From a virus: DNA of 52,174 bases. The notes under the pieces were generated by a model. The model did no database searches, was not told the DNA's origin, and saw only the letters and a program-made list of their open reading frames with translations. Position numbers and translations under genes: made by a program. This document shows, piece by piece, positions 8,654-16,035 of the stretch (position 1 is its first letter; each line of letters begins with the position of its first letter). The DNA is taken from positions 1 through 52,174 of IMG/VR virus record IMGVR_UViG_3300025889_000166. One strand, 5' to 3'.

Positions 8654-10874
8654 CATCAGCGTCCGCTTTGATCTCAGTCCGCGCCTAGCGGAGGTCGAGC
8701 CGGGGTCCAACGAGATCACGGTACAGGACAGTCACGACACGCTGACCGGGATTCAGGACAGTGTGGAGGGTAGCGAGTTTCCTGACCTCGTGGACACTGC
8801 CGGCGGCGAGACGCTAGGCGGTGGCGTCTTCGTCGGCCTGACTACCACGCTCGAAGATGTCCAGTACGCACCCGCCGCGACCTCACCACGCACGACGGGA
8901 ACCGTCACGACTAGTGATCCTGCTGGTATCACGCTGATCGACTCGGGCGCGACTTTTATTACCAGCGGAGTCGTGCGTGGCGATTGGGTCATCAACTTCA
9001 CAGACCAGAGCGTCAGCGAGATCCTCAGCGTTGACAGCGAGACGCAACTGACGACTCGCGGACTGCGTGACGGCACCGGAAACACGTTCGATGTCAGTGA
9101 CGCCTACAAGCTGTGGGAAGTCGATCAGTTCAAGCTCGACGGCGGGAACTTCGTCGCAGTGGACTCTCTCGGCTCTAACATCGAACCTCTGTTCAGTAGT
9201 TTCGGGAGGTTCTTAATTAAGACCAGCGCATCGTCTGCGACCTCGCTAGACAGTGAGGCAATCCAATTTTCATCCTATGCGGAGTCTAGCGTATGGATGA
9301 ACGTGGCTACGGGGTCGGCTGGCACGGTTTACCCAATCGGCACATCGCGGTCCCCAGTAAACAACACCACCGATGCCCAAGCCATCGCAGATGAAAAAGG
9401 GCTAGAGACAATCCGCATCACCGACAACACGACCGTTGATGTCGGACCGGATCACACCAATATGCTTTGGATCGGTCGGTCGCCCAGAACGACGCACCTC
9501 ATAATCCCCGACTCGGGGCTCGCGACAGTAGCCGGTGGCGAGTATCGGAATATGTTGCTCACGGGTCCGCTATCCGGTGGCACTTACATCACGTCAGTCG
9601 CCATGAAGGGCGTGGACAACTTCGCAGGACACGCAGAGCAGTGTGTTCTTCGTGCTGACCTGTACCCCGGTCTGAGCTACTCTGTGCGAGGCAACGGTGC
9701 GGGCATCATGATGTTCAACAAATGCTCAGCGGTCGATGCTTTCAACGTCGGCGCACCCGCAATCATCGACTGCAATGGTGACTCAATGGTGGCGGCTCGT
9801 CAGTTCACGGGCGAGATGAAGATCGTGAACAAGACCGGCACTAAGAACATGAGCATCGACATGGTGGCCGGTACGCTTGAGCTAGATTCGACTGTCACGG
9901 GTGCTTGTACCATCTACATCCGTGGCGTCGGGAAGCTGATCGACAACTCTGGCCCGAATGTTACGATTGTCAACGATCTAGTCGATGGTGCTTTTCAGCA
10001 GGATATGAGCTTCGACGGCGCGGTCCATATCGACGCGGTGAACGGTACCGCTGGTACGCGCTACCCGCAGGGCACGATGCTGTACCCAGTCAACAATTTC
10101 GATGACGCGGTGACCGTCGCGAACCTGCACAACATCACGACGTTTCATCTGGTCAGCGACTTCACGATACCGGCAAGCGCGAACCTGACCGGCTTCCATA
10201 TCGTCGGTGAGGGGCGGCGGCTGACCACGGTGTCGATTGACCAAGACGCCACACTAGAGGAGTGCATCATCCGCGACTGCTACGTGACGGGTGTGCTGGA
10301 CAATGAGTCTACACTCGTTCACTGCACGGCAGAGGATGTCGAGCTACGCAACGGCAACCTTGAAGACTGTACACTGCTTGGCACAATCACGCTGGCCGGA
10401 AACGTGACCGCAGTCGCCAAGGTCATCGACTGCTGGTCCGGTGTACCGGGTACGGCGACACCCGTCATCGACATGGGCGGCGCGGCGGGAGGGCTCTCTG
10501 TGCGCGGCTATCATGGCGGTCTGACGCTACGGAACAAAACCGGCGCGTCATCAGTGTCGGTAGACATGGCAAGCGGCCAGCTAATCCTCGACGCGACCGT
10601 GACCAACGGTACCATCGTGGCGCGTGGTATTGGTAAGCTGCTCGACAGCTCTGTCGGTGCGACTGTCGTCGATGAGATGGTCGATGCTCGCCGCCTGACA
10701 CTGATCGAAAAGATCCAACGCAACCGGCTGGAGACAGACCCGACCGGAGGCACGCTGACCATCTACGATGACGACGGCGTGACGCCTCTCGTCACGGCTC
10801 CGATCTACGAGGACATCGCCGGGACGCAGACCTATCGTGGTCAGGGAGTAGACCGCAGGGATCGACTGACATGA
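8637..10874 (+). CDS. Beta-helix virion protein with two internal repeats
   Basis: A 745-residue protein. Residues about 219-452 and 462-687 form two diverged copies of one unit: each has a V-x-(M/I)-x-x-x-x-G-(S/T)-A-G-T-x-Y-P-x-G-T segment, a PVNN motif, a block of short strands, a (K/L)-x-(V/L)-x-N-K-T-G segment and an R-G-(V/I)-G-K-L motif before a D-x-(L/M)-V-D ending. Such repeats occur in many phage virion proteins and suggest a solenoid on the particle surface. The protein follows a coiled-coil gene and ends at an ATGA overlap with a tiny downstream gene. Confidence 0.7.
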   Translation: MAVRNDISVRFDLSPRLAEVEPGSNEITVQDSHDTLTGIQDSVEGSEFPDLVDTAGGETLGGGVFVGLTTTLEDVQYAPAATSPRTTGTVTTSDPAGITLIDSGATFITSGVVRGDWVINFTDQSVSEILSVDSETQLTTRGLRDGTGNTFDVSDAYKLWEVDQFKLDGGNFVAVDSLGSNIEPLFSSFGRFLIKTSASSATSLDSEAIQFSSYAESSVWMNVATGSAGTVYPIGTSRSPVNNTTDAQAIADEKGLETIRITDNTTVDVGPDHTNMLWIGRSPRTTHLIIPDSGLATVAGGEYRNMLLTGPLSGGTYITSVAMKGVDNFAGHAEQCVLRADLYPGLSYSVRGNGAGIMMFNKCSAVDAFNVGAPAIIDCNGDSMVAARQFTGEMKIVNKTGTKNMSIDMVAGTLELDSTVTGACTIYIRGVGKLIDNSGPNVTIVNDLVDGAFQQDMSFDGAVHIDAVNGTAGTRYPQGTMLYPVNNFDDAVTVANLHNITTFHLVSDFTIPASANLTGFHIVGEGRRLTTVSIDQDATLEECIIRDCYVTGVLDNESTLVHCTAEDVELRNGNLEDCTLLGTITLAGNVTAVAKVIDCWSGVPGTATPVIDMGGAAGGLSVRGYHGGLTLRNKTGASSVSVDMASGQLILDATVTNGTIVARGIGKLLDSSVGATVVDEMVDARRLTLIEKIQRNRLETDPTGGTLTIYDDDGVTPLVTAPIYEDIAGTQTYRGQGVDRRDRLT
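9291..10695 (+). repeat. Two diverged copies of a ~230-residue unit within one gene
   Basis: Copy 1 spans about 9291-9990 and copy 2 about 10020-10695. Shared landmarks in order are AGTxYPxGT, PVNN, NKTG and RGxGKL. Similarity is clear at the protein level but low at the nucleotide level, so the duplication is old or came by recombination between related genes. Confidence 0.75.
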
Positions 10875-11020
10875 TCCCGACCTACGGATACGCTCGGGGC
10901 GGGCAGGGCAGCATCGCGACCTACGGGTACGGCAAGAGCTTGATCGTCGAGATCATCGGTGCCGTTAGAGCGTTCGTCAGGTCATGCGTACCGTTGCGCG
11001 CCTTCCGGGAGTCATGCTGA
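10871..11020 (+). CDS. Tiny protein with YGY motifs and decapeptide repeats
   Basis: A 49-residue protein starting at an ATG that overlaps the previous stop (ATGA). The N-terminal half has two TYGY motifs (residues 4-7 and 17-20). The C-terminal half has two copies of a ten-residue unit with the pattern x-V-x-(V/L)-R-x-F-x-x-S. The following gene, in another frame and joined by TGATG, continues the same decapeptide pattern. No known family was recognised, and a structural appendage role is only inferred from location. Confidence 0.55.
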   Translation: MIPTYGYARGGQGSIATYGYGKSLIVEIIGAVRAFVRSCVPLRAFRESC

Positions 11021-11172
11021 TGGCCTTGCGTGGATACGCGACCTCACGAGTATCGGTGCGCGAGTTCTACCAGTCACGGGTGCTCGTCCGTATTTTCAGA
11101 TCATCGACGTGGGCGCGAGGCTTTCGAGATAGCCTCGTCGGCCTGCGTCTTTTCAAGGAGTCAAGGCTGTGA
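11020..11172 (+). CDS. Arg-rich tiny protein made of decapeptide repeats
   Basis: A 50-residue protein. The ATG at 11020 is preferred because it overlaps the previous stop as TGATG; in-frame ATGs also exist at 10984 and 11014. From about residue 10 it consists of four near-tandem units of the form x-V-x-(V/L)-R-x-F-x-x-S (third unit one residue shorter), giving a basic chain with alternating hydrophobic and arginine positions. It overlaps the GTG of the next gene. No family was recognised. Confidence 0.55.
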   Translation: MALRGYATSRVSVREFYQSRVLVRIFRSSTWARGFRDSLVGLRLFKESRL

Positions 11173-11537
11173 GCTGCACGGACTGTCGATTCAAGGTCGG
11201 CCAGATCGGCGCGATCCTCGTCATCGACTTGGTACAGGTAGACGAGAATGGCACGGAGTCACCGTTCGATGTGTCGTCAGCTTCGACGCTTCAAGTCGTG
11301 GTGGGCAAGCCTGACGGCGCAGCGTCTAGCCCGCAGACATTCACGGCGGCGTTTGCTGAAGCTGCTGACGGCGGGAACGGCACGGGCACGGATGGCAAGA
11401 TCAAGTTTACGACGACGCTCGCGACGGACTTCGACGTTGCCGGAGACTACATCGCGGAGCCCTACATCGTTGATCCGGTGACCGGCTTCAACGGTCGCAC
11501 TCAGCGGATCAGCTTCGCGGTCGAGGCGACGATCTAG
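11169..11537 (+). CDS. Beta-sandwich virion protein (baseplate or fibre Ig-like)
   Basis: A 122-residue protein with a GTG start overlapping the previous stop. It starts with a Cys-x-x-Cys pair, then shows a strand pattern like the N-terminal beta-sandwich domain of phage upper-baseplate proteins: an ILVIDLVQVDENG stretch, a hydrophobic strand, and a C-terminal TQRISFAVEATI strand. It is probably a virion appendage domain encoded as a separate protein. Confidence in the precise family is low. Confidence 0.6.
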   Translation: MSCTDCRFKVGQIGAILVIDLVQVDENGTESPFDVSSASTLQVVVGKPDGAASSPQTFTAAFAEAADGGNGTGTDGKIKFTTTLATDFDVAGDYIAEPYIVDPVTGFNGRTQRISFAVEATI

Positions 11538-12200
11538 GTGGACCGCATCGCGGCGGTCGTCCTCTTGGTCATCCTGATGGTGACGCAGTGGCAACTCGTC
11601 GCGACTCGCGAACGCCTTGCTCGGGCCGACACGATAGCTGACAGCATAGCCGCAGACGCGGCCATTGACGCGATCCGGCGAGATAGCGCATGGAGCGCGG
11701 CGGTCGCATCGACTCGGCGCGATCTGGCGCAAGCGATCAGCGAGAGGGACAGCACGAGCGCGGCTCTCGTCGCTCGTCTGGATGACGCGAATATCCGTAT
11801 AGCGATGCTGACTGATCTGTCAGCGACAGCAAAGGGCGAGGTCGAGTCACTAGCGCACCGAGCGACGGTGCTCACGGACTCTCTCGCGGCTCTCGCGGAT
11901 ACGGTCGAGCGTTGGGAAGGCGAGATCGACGACGGGGTTCTCACGGCGAGGTGGCGGTTCGACCTACCACCCGCTCGTCATACGCTGACCTACGGAGTCA
12001 CGATACCCGGCGAGCTTGTCGTGTCTGAGACGGGCGACGGCAGGACGGTCGTGCTCGCGAGATCGACGCACCCGAGAGCATCGCTCGACATCGGAGAGGT
12101 CGTCGTATCCGAGCCAACCAAAGACGAGCAGCCTGTCGCGTGGCGTCGGTATCTGTGGGCCGCGCTGGCTGGCGCTATCGCTTGGGAGATGGCTCGCTGA
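11538..12200 (+). CDS. Membrane-anchored coiled-coil protein (spanin-like)
   Basis: A 220-residue protein with a GTG start directly after the previous stop. It has an N-terminal membrane segment (about residues 4-20), a long Ala/Arg/Asp/Ser-rich helical region to about residue 130, a small beta-prone region and a second hydrophobic segment near the C-terminus (about 203-218). This resembles an envelope-spanning or spanin-like layout, though no lipobox is visible and the role is inferred. The stop codon is followed immediately by eight T residues. Confidence 0.6.
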   Translation: MDRIAAVVLLVILMVTQWQLVATRERLARADTIADSIAADAAIDAIRRDSAWSAAVASTRRDLAQAISERDSTSAALVARLDDANIRIAMLTDLSATAKGEVESLAHRATVLTDSLAALADTVERWEGEIDDGVLTARWRFDLPPARHTLTYGVTIPGELVVSETGDGRTVVLARSTHPRASLDIGEVVVSEPTKDEQPVAWRRYLWAALAGAIAWEMAR

Positions 12201-12208
12201 TTTTTTTT
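12174..12208 (+). terminator. Possible intrinsic terminator and/or AT-rich upstream promoter element
   Basis: A short hairpin, GCTATC (12174-12179) with GATGGC (12188-12193), is followed after seven bases by the T8 run at 12201-12208. The stem is weak and its distance to the T run is long for a terminator. The T run ends ten bases before the first operator of promoter module 1, exactly as at 33343, so it may also act as an upstream promoter element. Confidence 0.4.
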
Positions 12209-12218
12209 GTATTGAGGT

Positions 12219-12259
12219 GTTGACACCCGCAACAGTCTGTATAGATTGATAGCATCAAC
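12219..12259 (+). promoter_or_regulatory. Promoter/operator module, copy 1
   Basis: The -35 box TTGACA is at 12220-12225, then a 16-bp spacer, then -10 box TAGATT at 12242-12247. The first 15-bp inverted repeat, GTTGACACCCGCAAC (12219-12233), covers the -35 box. The second, ATTGATAGCATCAAC (12245-12259), covers the end of the -10 box and the likely transcription start. The leader CCACCACTTAGGAGAT follows, with the AGGAG ribosome-binding site for the gene at 12279. Confidence 0.8.
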
Positions 12260-12278
12260 CACCACTTAGGAGATTAAA

Positions 12279-12647
12279 ATGAACGTCATCACTCTCACAC
12301 CCGGCTCGGCCCGCCTCCTCCAAGACCTGCGCCAAATGGATCAGTTCGACGGCGAGATCATTCTCCGCGAAAAGAACCTGACGGCCTCGCAGCGTGGCAA
12401 CCTGTCCGACCTCAAGAAGAAAGGTCTGGTCGATCTCGTGTGCGAGGACCAAGATGCAAAAGGGAATCTTAATTGGTACGTCGTGGACATGACGACCGAG
12501 GTCGTCTCGCCTGAGCCGGATTACAGCGACATCGACGAAGCAGATTTGGCTGCACTGCGCGTGTCCGTTGATCGGATGACCGACAGCGCGTCCGCTGCCG
12601 CTCGTATGCTCGACGCATTGGTGACTACGCTTCGCGAGAACCGCTGA
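12279..12647 (+). CDS. Early protein, possible winged helix
   Basis: A 122-residue protein, first gene of the early region, driven by promoter module 1 with the AGGAG box seven bases before the ATG. Residues 28-64 read like a winged-helix unit (SQRGNLSDLKKKGLVDLV followed by a beta hairpin with DAKGNLNWYVV). The C-terminal 40 residues are helical. A DNA-binding role is possible but unproven; no family was named. Confidence 0.65.
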   Translation: MNVITLTPGSARLLQDLRQMDQFDGEIILREKNLTASQRGNLSDLKKKGLVDLVCEDQDAKGNLNWYVVDMTTEVVSPEPDYSDIDEADLAALRVSVDRMTDSASAAARMLDALVTTLRENR

Positions 12648-12656
12648 CGATTTACC

Positions 12657-12709
12657 GGGGTCGGGCCTACACGGGCTCGGCCCCACAGCCACCACTTAGG
12701 AGATTAAAG
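12657..12709 (+). promoter_or_regulatory. GC hairpin followed by a second copy of the conserved leader
   Basis: An 11-bp stem (12657-12667 with 12674-12684, two G-T pairs, 6-base loop) is followed at once by the conserved leader CCACCACTTAGGAGATTAAA (12690-12709). There is no T run, so this looks more like an RNA stability or processing element than a terminator. The same order recurs at 33678-33728. Confidence 0.6.
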
Positions 12710-12714
12710 AGAAA

Positions 12715-12906
12715 ATGAACTACATCCACGCCCTTCAAGTCAAAGTCGAGAAACTGGAAGCCGAGAAGCGCGAAGCGAAGGAGGCCGCGCACGAGATCCT
12801 GATCTACCTCGCCTCCTCAAAGTTCTCCGCTCCGGAAGATCGCTGGGTGAACGTGGACGACATCCGTGCGCGCCTTGAGCCGGTCATCTCCCCTCTGAGG
12901 GGTTGA
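12715..12906 (+). CDS. Small coiled-coil early protein
   Basis: A 63-residue protein preceded by the conserved leader and AGGAG box. Residues 3-32 form a charged helix (KVEKLEAEKREAKEAAHEIL), followed by a short C-terminal segment with WVNVDD. No family was recognised. It probably lies on the same early transcript as the gene at 12279. Confidence 0.6.
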   Translation: MNYIHALQVKVEKLEAEKREAKEAAHEILIYLASSKFSAPEDRWVNVDDIRARLEPVISPLRG

Positions 12907-12929
12907 AGGAGAGAGAAAGGAGCTGTGAG

Positions 12930-13031
12930 ATGAGCCAGCCAGATTTGAACGAGCGCGTCATCATCGGCCTGCTGCGAGCCCTCGCCATCTTCGGCCCGCT
13001 GCTCGTCATCGGGCAGCTTGTACGGCTATGA
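12930..13031 (+). CDS. Micro membrane protein
   Basis: A 33-residue protein with an AAAGGAG ribosome-binding site about seven bases before the ATG. Residues 11-28 form a single hydrophobic segment (IIGLLRALAIFGPLLVIG). Its stop overlaps the next ATG (ATGA). Function unknown; early small membrane proteins are common in phages and often alter host physiology. Confidence 0.5.
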   Translation: MSQPDLNERVIIGLLRALAIFGPLLVIGQLVRL

Positions 13032-13213
13032 GAGAGACGACGTGGACCGCATTCCTCGCTTACGAGAGAGCGGTGTTGCGATGGGAGGCAGCAACCGGGG
13101 CCGAGCGCGGCAAGCTGATGGACGAGAGAGCCGAGGCTCGCCAGCGACTGAGAGACAGTATCCTTGCCGCCGAGACGCGGCACAACGACGGAGGACATGA
13201 TGGGAAGGTTTGA
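13028..13213 (+). CDS. Small helical early protein
   Basis: A 61-residue protein starting in an ATGA overlap. It is alpha-helical and charged, with a TGAERGKLMDERAEARQRL stretch, and no membrane segment. It overlaps the following gene by 14 bases. No family was recognised. Confidence 0.55.
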   Translation: MRETTWTAFLAYERAVLRWEAATGAERGKLMDERAEARQRLRDSILAAETRHNDGGHDGKV

Positions 13214-13691
13214 CCTGAAAGACTACGTGGAGGTCAAAGATCGGATTCCGCTTTTTCTGGAGTCGCACCCAGACGGCAGGATCGTAACCGAGATCGTACA
13301 CCTCGACTTCGCGGCCACGCCACCGACGTGCGTGATCCGCGCAGAGCTTTACCGCGACCACGAGGCGACCGAGCCGATGGCGACGGGTCTGGCCTACGAG
13401 CGCGAGACGGGCATGATAAACAAGACGAGCTTCGTGGAGAACTGCGAGACGAGCGCGGTCGGTCGTGCGCTCGCGAACGCGAACTTCGCGGGCACGGGTC
13501 CGCGTCCATCTCGTGAGGAGATGGAGAAGGTCGAGCGCGCTGAGGCCGAGCTTGATATGATGGTCGATCGCGTGAGGAGCCTGTACGCAGACGAGACAGG
13601 CAAAGCGCGACAAGCTGCTGACGCAGCGATTCGCGAGAGGAACTTTTCACGGCTGCAAGCAGCCATCACACACAAGGAGGCGGGAGCATGA
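13200..13691 (+). CDS. Putative single-strand annealing recombination protein
   Basis: A 163-residue protein. Two adjacent ATGs (13197 and 13200) follow a GGAGG box; 13200 has the better spacing. The N-terminus (DYVEVKDRIPLFLESHPDGRIVTEI) and the central ENCETSAVGRALANANF motif (about residues 80-95) match a phage family often found beside SSB genes and suspected to be Rad52/Erf-like annealing proteins. A helical C-terminus follows. The neighbouring SSB and the YqaJ exonuclease at 18921 make a two-component recombination system plausible. The biochemical role is inferred. Confidence 0.6.
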   Translation: MGRFDLKDYVEVKDRIPLFLESHPDGRIVTEIVHLDFAATPPTCVIRAELYRDHEATEPMATGLAYERETGMINKTSFVENCETSAVGRALANANFAGTGPRPSREEMEKVERAEAELDMMVDRVRSLYADETGKARQAADAAIRERNFSRLQAAITHKEAGA

Positions 13692-14017
13692 AGATCGACG
13701 GCAAGGTCGTACACATCCTCGACGAGCAGAACGGAGAAGGGCGACGAGGACCGTGGCGCAAACAGGACTTCGTGGTCGAGATCCCCGGCGAGTACCCGAA
13801 GCCGGTATGCTGCACGATGTGGGGCGACAACATCGACGGCTTCGCGCTTCAGGTTGGCGACGACGTTTCGGTGAGCATCGACATCAAGAGCCGCGAGTAC
13901 AACGGACGCTGGTACACAGACGTGACAGCGTGGAAGCTCGACAAGCGGGCAGCGGTCACGGCACCATCGTCACCACCAGCGCGGATGTCCGACCCTGACG
14001 ACGACCTGCCGTTCTGA
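13688..14017 (+). CDS. ssb: Single-stranded DNA-binding protein (DUF3127/OB-fold)
   Basis: A 109-residue protein overlapping the previous gene by four bases. The OB-fold region shows the DUF3127 pattern: WRKQDFVVEIPGEYPKPV, then WGDNID, then SREYNGRWYTDVTAW. The chain ends in an acidic tip, DPDDDLPF, which is the hallmark of bacterial and phage SSB tails that recruit replication and repair enzymes. It should coat single-stranded DNA during phage replication and recombination. Confidence 0.85.
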   Translation: MKIDGKVVHILDEQNGEGRRGPWRKQDFVVEIPGEYPKPVCCTMWGDNIDGFALQVGDDVSVSIDIKSREYNGRWYTDVTAWKLDKRAAVTAPSSPPARMSDPDDDLPF

Positions 14018-14283
14018 TGGCGACGACACCGACGCCCGGTAGCCAGTGCCACACCGTGCTGACCTACCTCAAACGGCACGGCAGCATCACGGCGATGCAG
14101 GCCATGACGGACTTCCGATGCTATCGGCTGGCTGCGCGGATCAAGGACTTGCGTGACATGGGCTACGACATCGAAACGCACACGGAGGATCACGGCAACG
14201 GCACGCACGCGAGGTACGAGCTACGCATCACCGACGCAGACTTGGAGGCGGCAGGGCAAATGTCGATGTTCGCCAGTGGGTGA
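14017..14283 (+). CDS. Winged-helix DNA-binding protein (HTH_39-like)
   Basis: An 88-residue protein whose ATG overlaps the SSB stop. Residues 10-50 match the phage HTH_39 pattern: VLTYLKRHGSITAMQAM, then YRLAARIKDLRDMGYDIE. The C-terminus carries QMSMF, which resembles the beta-clamp-binding pentapeptide QL(S/D)LF. Its position between SSB and two nucleases suggests a role in replication or recombination, possibly clamp-linked (inference). Confidence 0.7.
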   Translation: MATTPTPGSQCHTVLTYLKRHGSITAMQAMTDFRCYRLAARIKDLRDMGYDIETHTEDHGNGTHARYELRITDADLEAAGQMSMFASG

Positions 14284-14545
14284 GGTATTCGGTGAGCACG
14301 CCGAGTACATCCGCACGTTGCCGTGTGCGGCGTGTCACAAGCCGGGACCGTCCGACCCCCATCACGTCAGGAGTCGAGGGGCTGGCGGCAAGGACGAGGC
14401 AAACTTGATCCCCCTCTGTCGCGTCCATCACACGGAGATCCACCAGATCGGCAAAGCGACTTTCGCGAAGAAGTGGTGCATCGATCTCGCGGAGCAGGCA
14501 AGCCGCTACGAGGAGATGCGACAGCGCGGGGATTTACCGTTTTGA
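14276..14545 (+). CDS. HNH nuclease (DUF968/Ref-like)
   Basis: An 89-residue protein starting at the only suitable in-frame start, a GTG that overlaps the previous gene by eight bases. A C-x-x-C pair (CAAC, residues 17-20) precedes the HNH core: DPHHVRSRGAGGKDEANLIPLCRVHHTE, with HH, the Asn and the final HH being the expected metal and catalytic positions. The layout fits the DUF968/Ref-type HNH nucleases of phage recombination regions. It ends in GDLPF, reminiscent of the SSB tail. Confidence 0.75.
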   Translation: MGEVFGEHAEYIRTLPCAACHKPGPSDPHHVRSRGAGGKDEANLIPLCRVHHTEIHQIGKATFAKKWCIDLAEQASRYEEMRQRGDLPF

Positions 14546-14883
14546 GCAAGCTCAGCCGCACGAAAGGACACGGATTCGAGCGCCGGGTCGCCCGCGACAT
14601 GAGCGAGGCGAGTGGTCGGACATACCGGCGCGTGTTAGTCGAGACGCAGCAGGGTAATAGCGGCGATGTAAGGGCTGACGACGAGCGCGCCGACCCGATA
14701 GCCGTGGCAGCGATCCGCAGGACGCACAGGGGCGGCGAGCAGTTCGCAGCGGTGCCGTGGGATGACTGGCTGGAGATCGTCAGCGCGTTAGACGCCTACG
14801 ACTTCGTGGTGCAGTGCAAATGCGGCAAACGACCGGACATCTATGCAGCTATAAGAGAAGCCGAGGAGGCTAGAGATGATTAG
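14542..14883 (+). CDS. PD-(D/E)XK nuclease, Holliday-junction resolvase-like
   Basis: A 113-residue protein starting at a TTG overlapping the previous stop (TTGA). The N-terminus has KGHGFERRVARDM, with the conserved Glu on a helix. An SGDVRADD stretch and a YDFVVQCKCGKRPDIYAAIREAE segment supply the D and (E/Q)-x-K elements of a PD-(D/E)XK core, with Gln in place of Glu. Archaeal-type Hjc resolvases and phage PD-(D/E)XK nucleases share this layout. It probably cleaves branched DNA, given its neighbours. Confidence 0.65.
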   Translation: MSKLSRTKGHGFERRVARDMSEASGRTYRRVLVETQQGNSGDVRADDERADPIAVAAIRRTHRGGEQFAAVPWDDWLEIVSALDAYDFVVQCKCGKRPDIYAAIREAEEARDD

Positions 14884-15148
14884 CAGGTTCAGCAGCTATA
14901 TAGGCTGCGATCACGGCTCGACCGGGTGGATCGTCGTCGAGCACGAGGAGGGCCAGTGCGAGAAGGTCGAGTGGACTCGCGAGGGTCCGATCTACACGCA
15001 GGGCGAGGCGTTTGCCGAGGGCGTCAGAATCATCCTCGCTGATCGCGTACACGACGCCATATATGGCGACAGGCAGGACGACGTGCTGAAGGAGGTGTGG
15101 GAGTACCTGCGTCGGCCTGCCATCATCGTGACGGGTACGGTACACTGA
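14876..15148 (+). CDS. Hypothetical early protein
   Basis: A 90-residue protein with a GGAGG box six bases before the ATG and an overlap with the preceding nuclease gene. It alternates beta-prone segments (GWIVVEHEEG) with an acidic helix near the middle. No domain was recognised. The next gene starts in a TGATG overlap. Confidence 0.6.
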   Translation: MISRFSSYIGCDHGSTGWIVVEHEEGQCEKVEWTREGPIYTQGEAFAEGVRIILADRVHDAIYGDRQDDVLKEVWEYLRRPAIIVTGTVH

Positions 15149-15771
15149 TGGCTACCGACATCACGATCGAACAGCGCATCAAACTGGCTGCGTCTCGCTA
15201 CGGTAGCGAGGCTCCGAGCTTCGATGATGTGCTGGCGGCGATCACGCCTGACTACGGCAGCGACGAATCTCACACGATGCTCTGGCACGATTTAGCTAGG
15301 GAAGCGCAAAGCGTACCGCCAAGCATCAAGCTAGACTTCAAGGCTTGCGGTCACCTTCTCCATCACCGAGGGACGTGCAAGTGCAAGGGCACGACCTACG
15401 CGAACCGAGGCAGTGCGCCAGACAAGGGCACGATCGACGACATCGTTGAGCGGTACCGAGAGGGGCGCACGGTGCAACAGGTCGCGAAGGAGTTCGGGAT
15501 CTCTGCTGGTCGGATACGTCGGTATCTCAGCAAGCGCGGCGTCGAGTTGCGAGAGAGGACACCGAAGCACACGGGTCAGCCGTTCTGCATCCGCGCAGGG
15601 TGTGAGAGGACAGTCAAGGGAGACGACCTGTATTGCTCACTGCGATGCGCTAGTAAGTCGGGCGCAGGGTCAGGCCGGACTTGTGCAGCCGAGGGATGTA
15701 GCGAGCCGACCTTCCGCTCGACGTACAAATACTGCGGCACAGAGTGCCGAGAGCGATCTCGGAATGGTTGA
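15148..15771 (+). CDS. Helix-turn-helix protein with zinc-ribbon C-terminus
   Basis: A 207-residue protein. A resolvase-type helix-turn-helix lies at about residues 92-132 (DDIVERYREGRTVQQVAKEF then SAGRIRRYLSKRGV). It is followed by two Cys-rich units, each with Cys pairs spaced as in zinc knuckles (CIRAGCERTV with YCSLRC; CAAEGCSEPTF with YCGTEC), and an upstream C-G-H/C-K-C cluster. It is probably a DNA-binding regulator. Its stop at 15771 falls within the degenerate operator-like repeat upstream of the replication genes. Confidence 0.65.
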   Translation: MATDITIEQRIKLAASRYGSEAPSFDDVLAAITPDYGSDESHTMLWHDLAREAQSVPPSIKLDFKACGHLLHHRGTCKCKGTTYANRGSAPDKGTIDDIVERYREGRTVQQVAKEFGISAGRIRRYLSKRGVELRERTPKHTGQPFCIRAGCERTVKGDDLYCSLRCASKSGAGSGRTCAAEGCSEPTFRSTYKYCGTECRERSRNG

Positions 15772-15809
15772 GGGTTCCAACAGCACGCGGATGGGTTTAG
15801 ATTCTCAAC
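15767..15809 (+). promoter_or_regulatory. Degenerate operator pair upstream of replication genes
   Basis: GTTGAGGGTTCCAAC (15767-15781) and GTTTAGATTCTCAAC (15795-15809) match the GTTGA-N5-TCAAC operator pattern with one mismatch each. A TAGATT box identical to the -10 of modules 1 and 2 lies at 15798-15803, but no TTGACA is at the right distance, and the operators are 28 bp apart rather than 26. It may be a binding site without a strong promoter. Confidence 0.35.
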
Positions 15810-15834
15810 CCTCGACACCTATGACGGAGGGATC

Positions 15835-16035
15835 GTGGATGATTTGGACCGGGCGATCAGAGAGACGCGAGCGCGTCTGGAGGACGTTCTGATGCGCTGC
15901 GACGAGACAGACCTGTGGCAGGAGTTGGCCGCGATCGTGGACCGGCGAGAGGAGGACGGAGAGTTCGGCGGCGGCGAGTTCATCCTTGAGACGTGGAAGG
16001 CGCTCGTCATATCGCGAGGTCTTGCCGATGGGTAG
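15835..16035 (+). CDS. Small acidic helical protein
   Basis: A 66-residue protein with a GTG start and a GGAGGG box about five bases upstream. It is acidic and helical (a DLDRAIRETRARLEDVLM stretch, then DRREEDGEFGGGEF). Its end overlaps the replication-initiator start. No family was recognised; a helicase-loading or initiator-partner role is possible from position only. Confidence 0.6.
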   Translation: MDDLDRAIRETRARLEDVLMRCDETDLWQELAAIVDRREEDGEFGGGEFILETWKALVISRGLADG

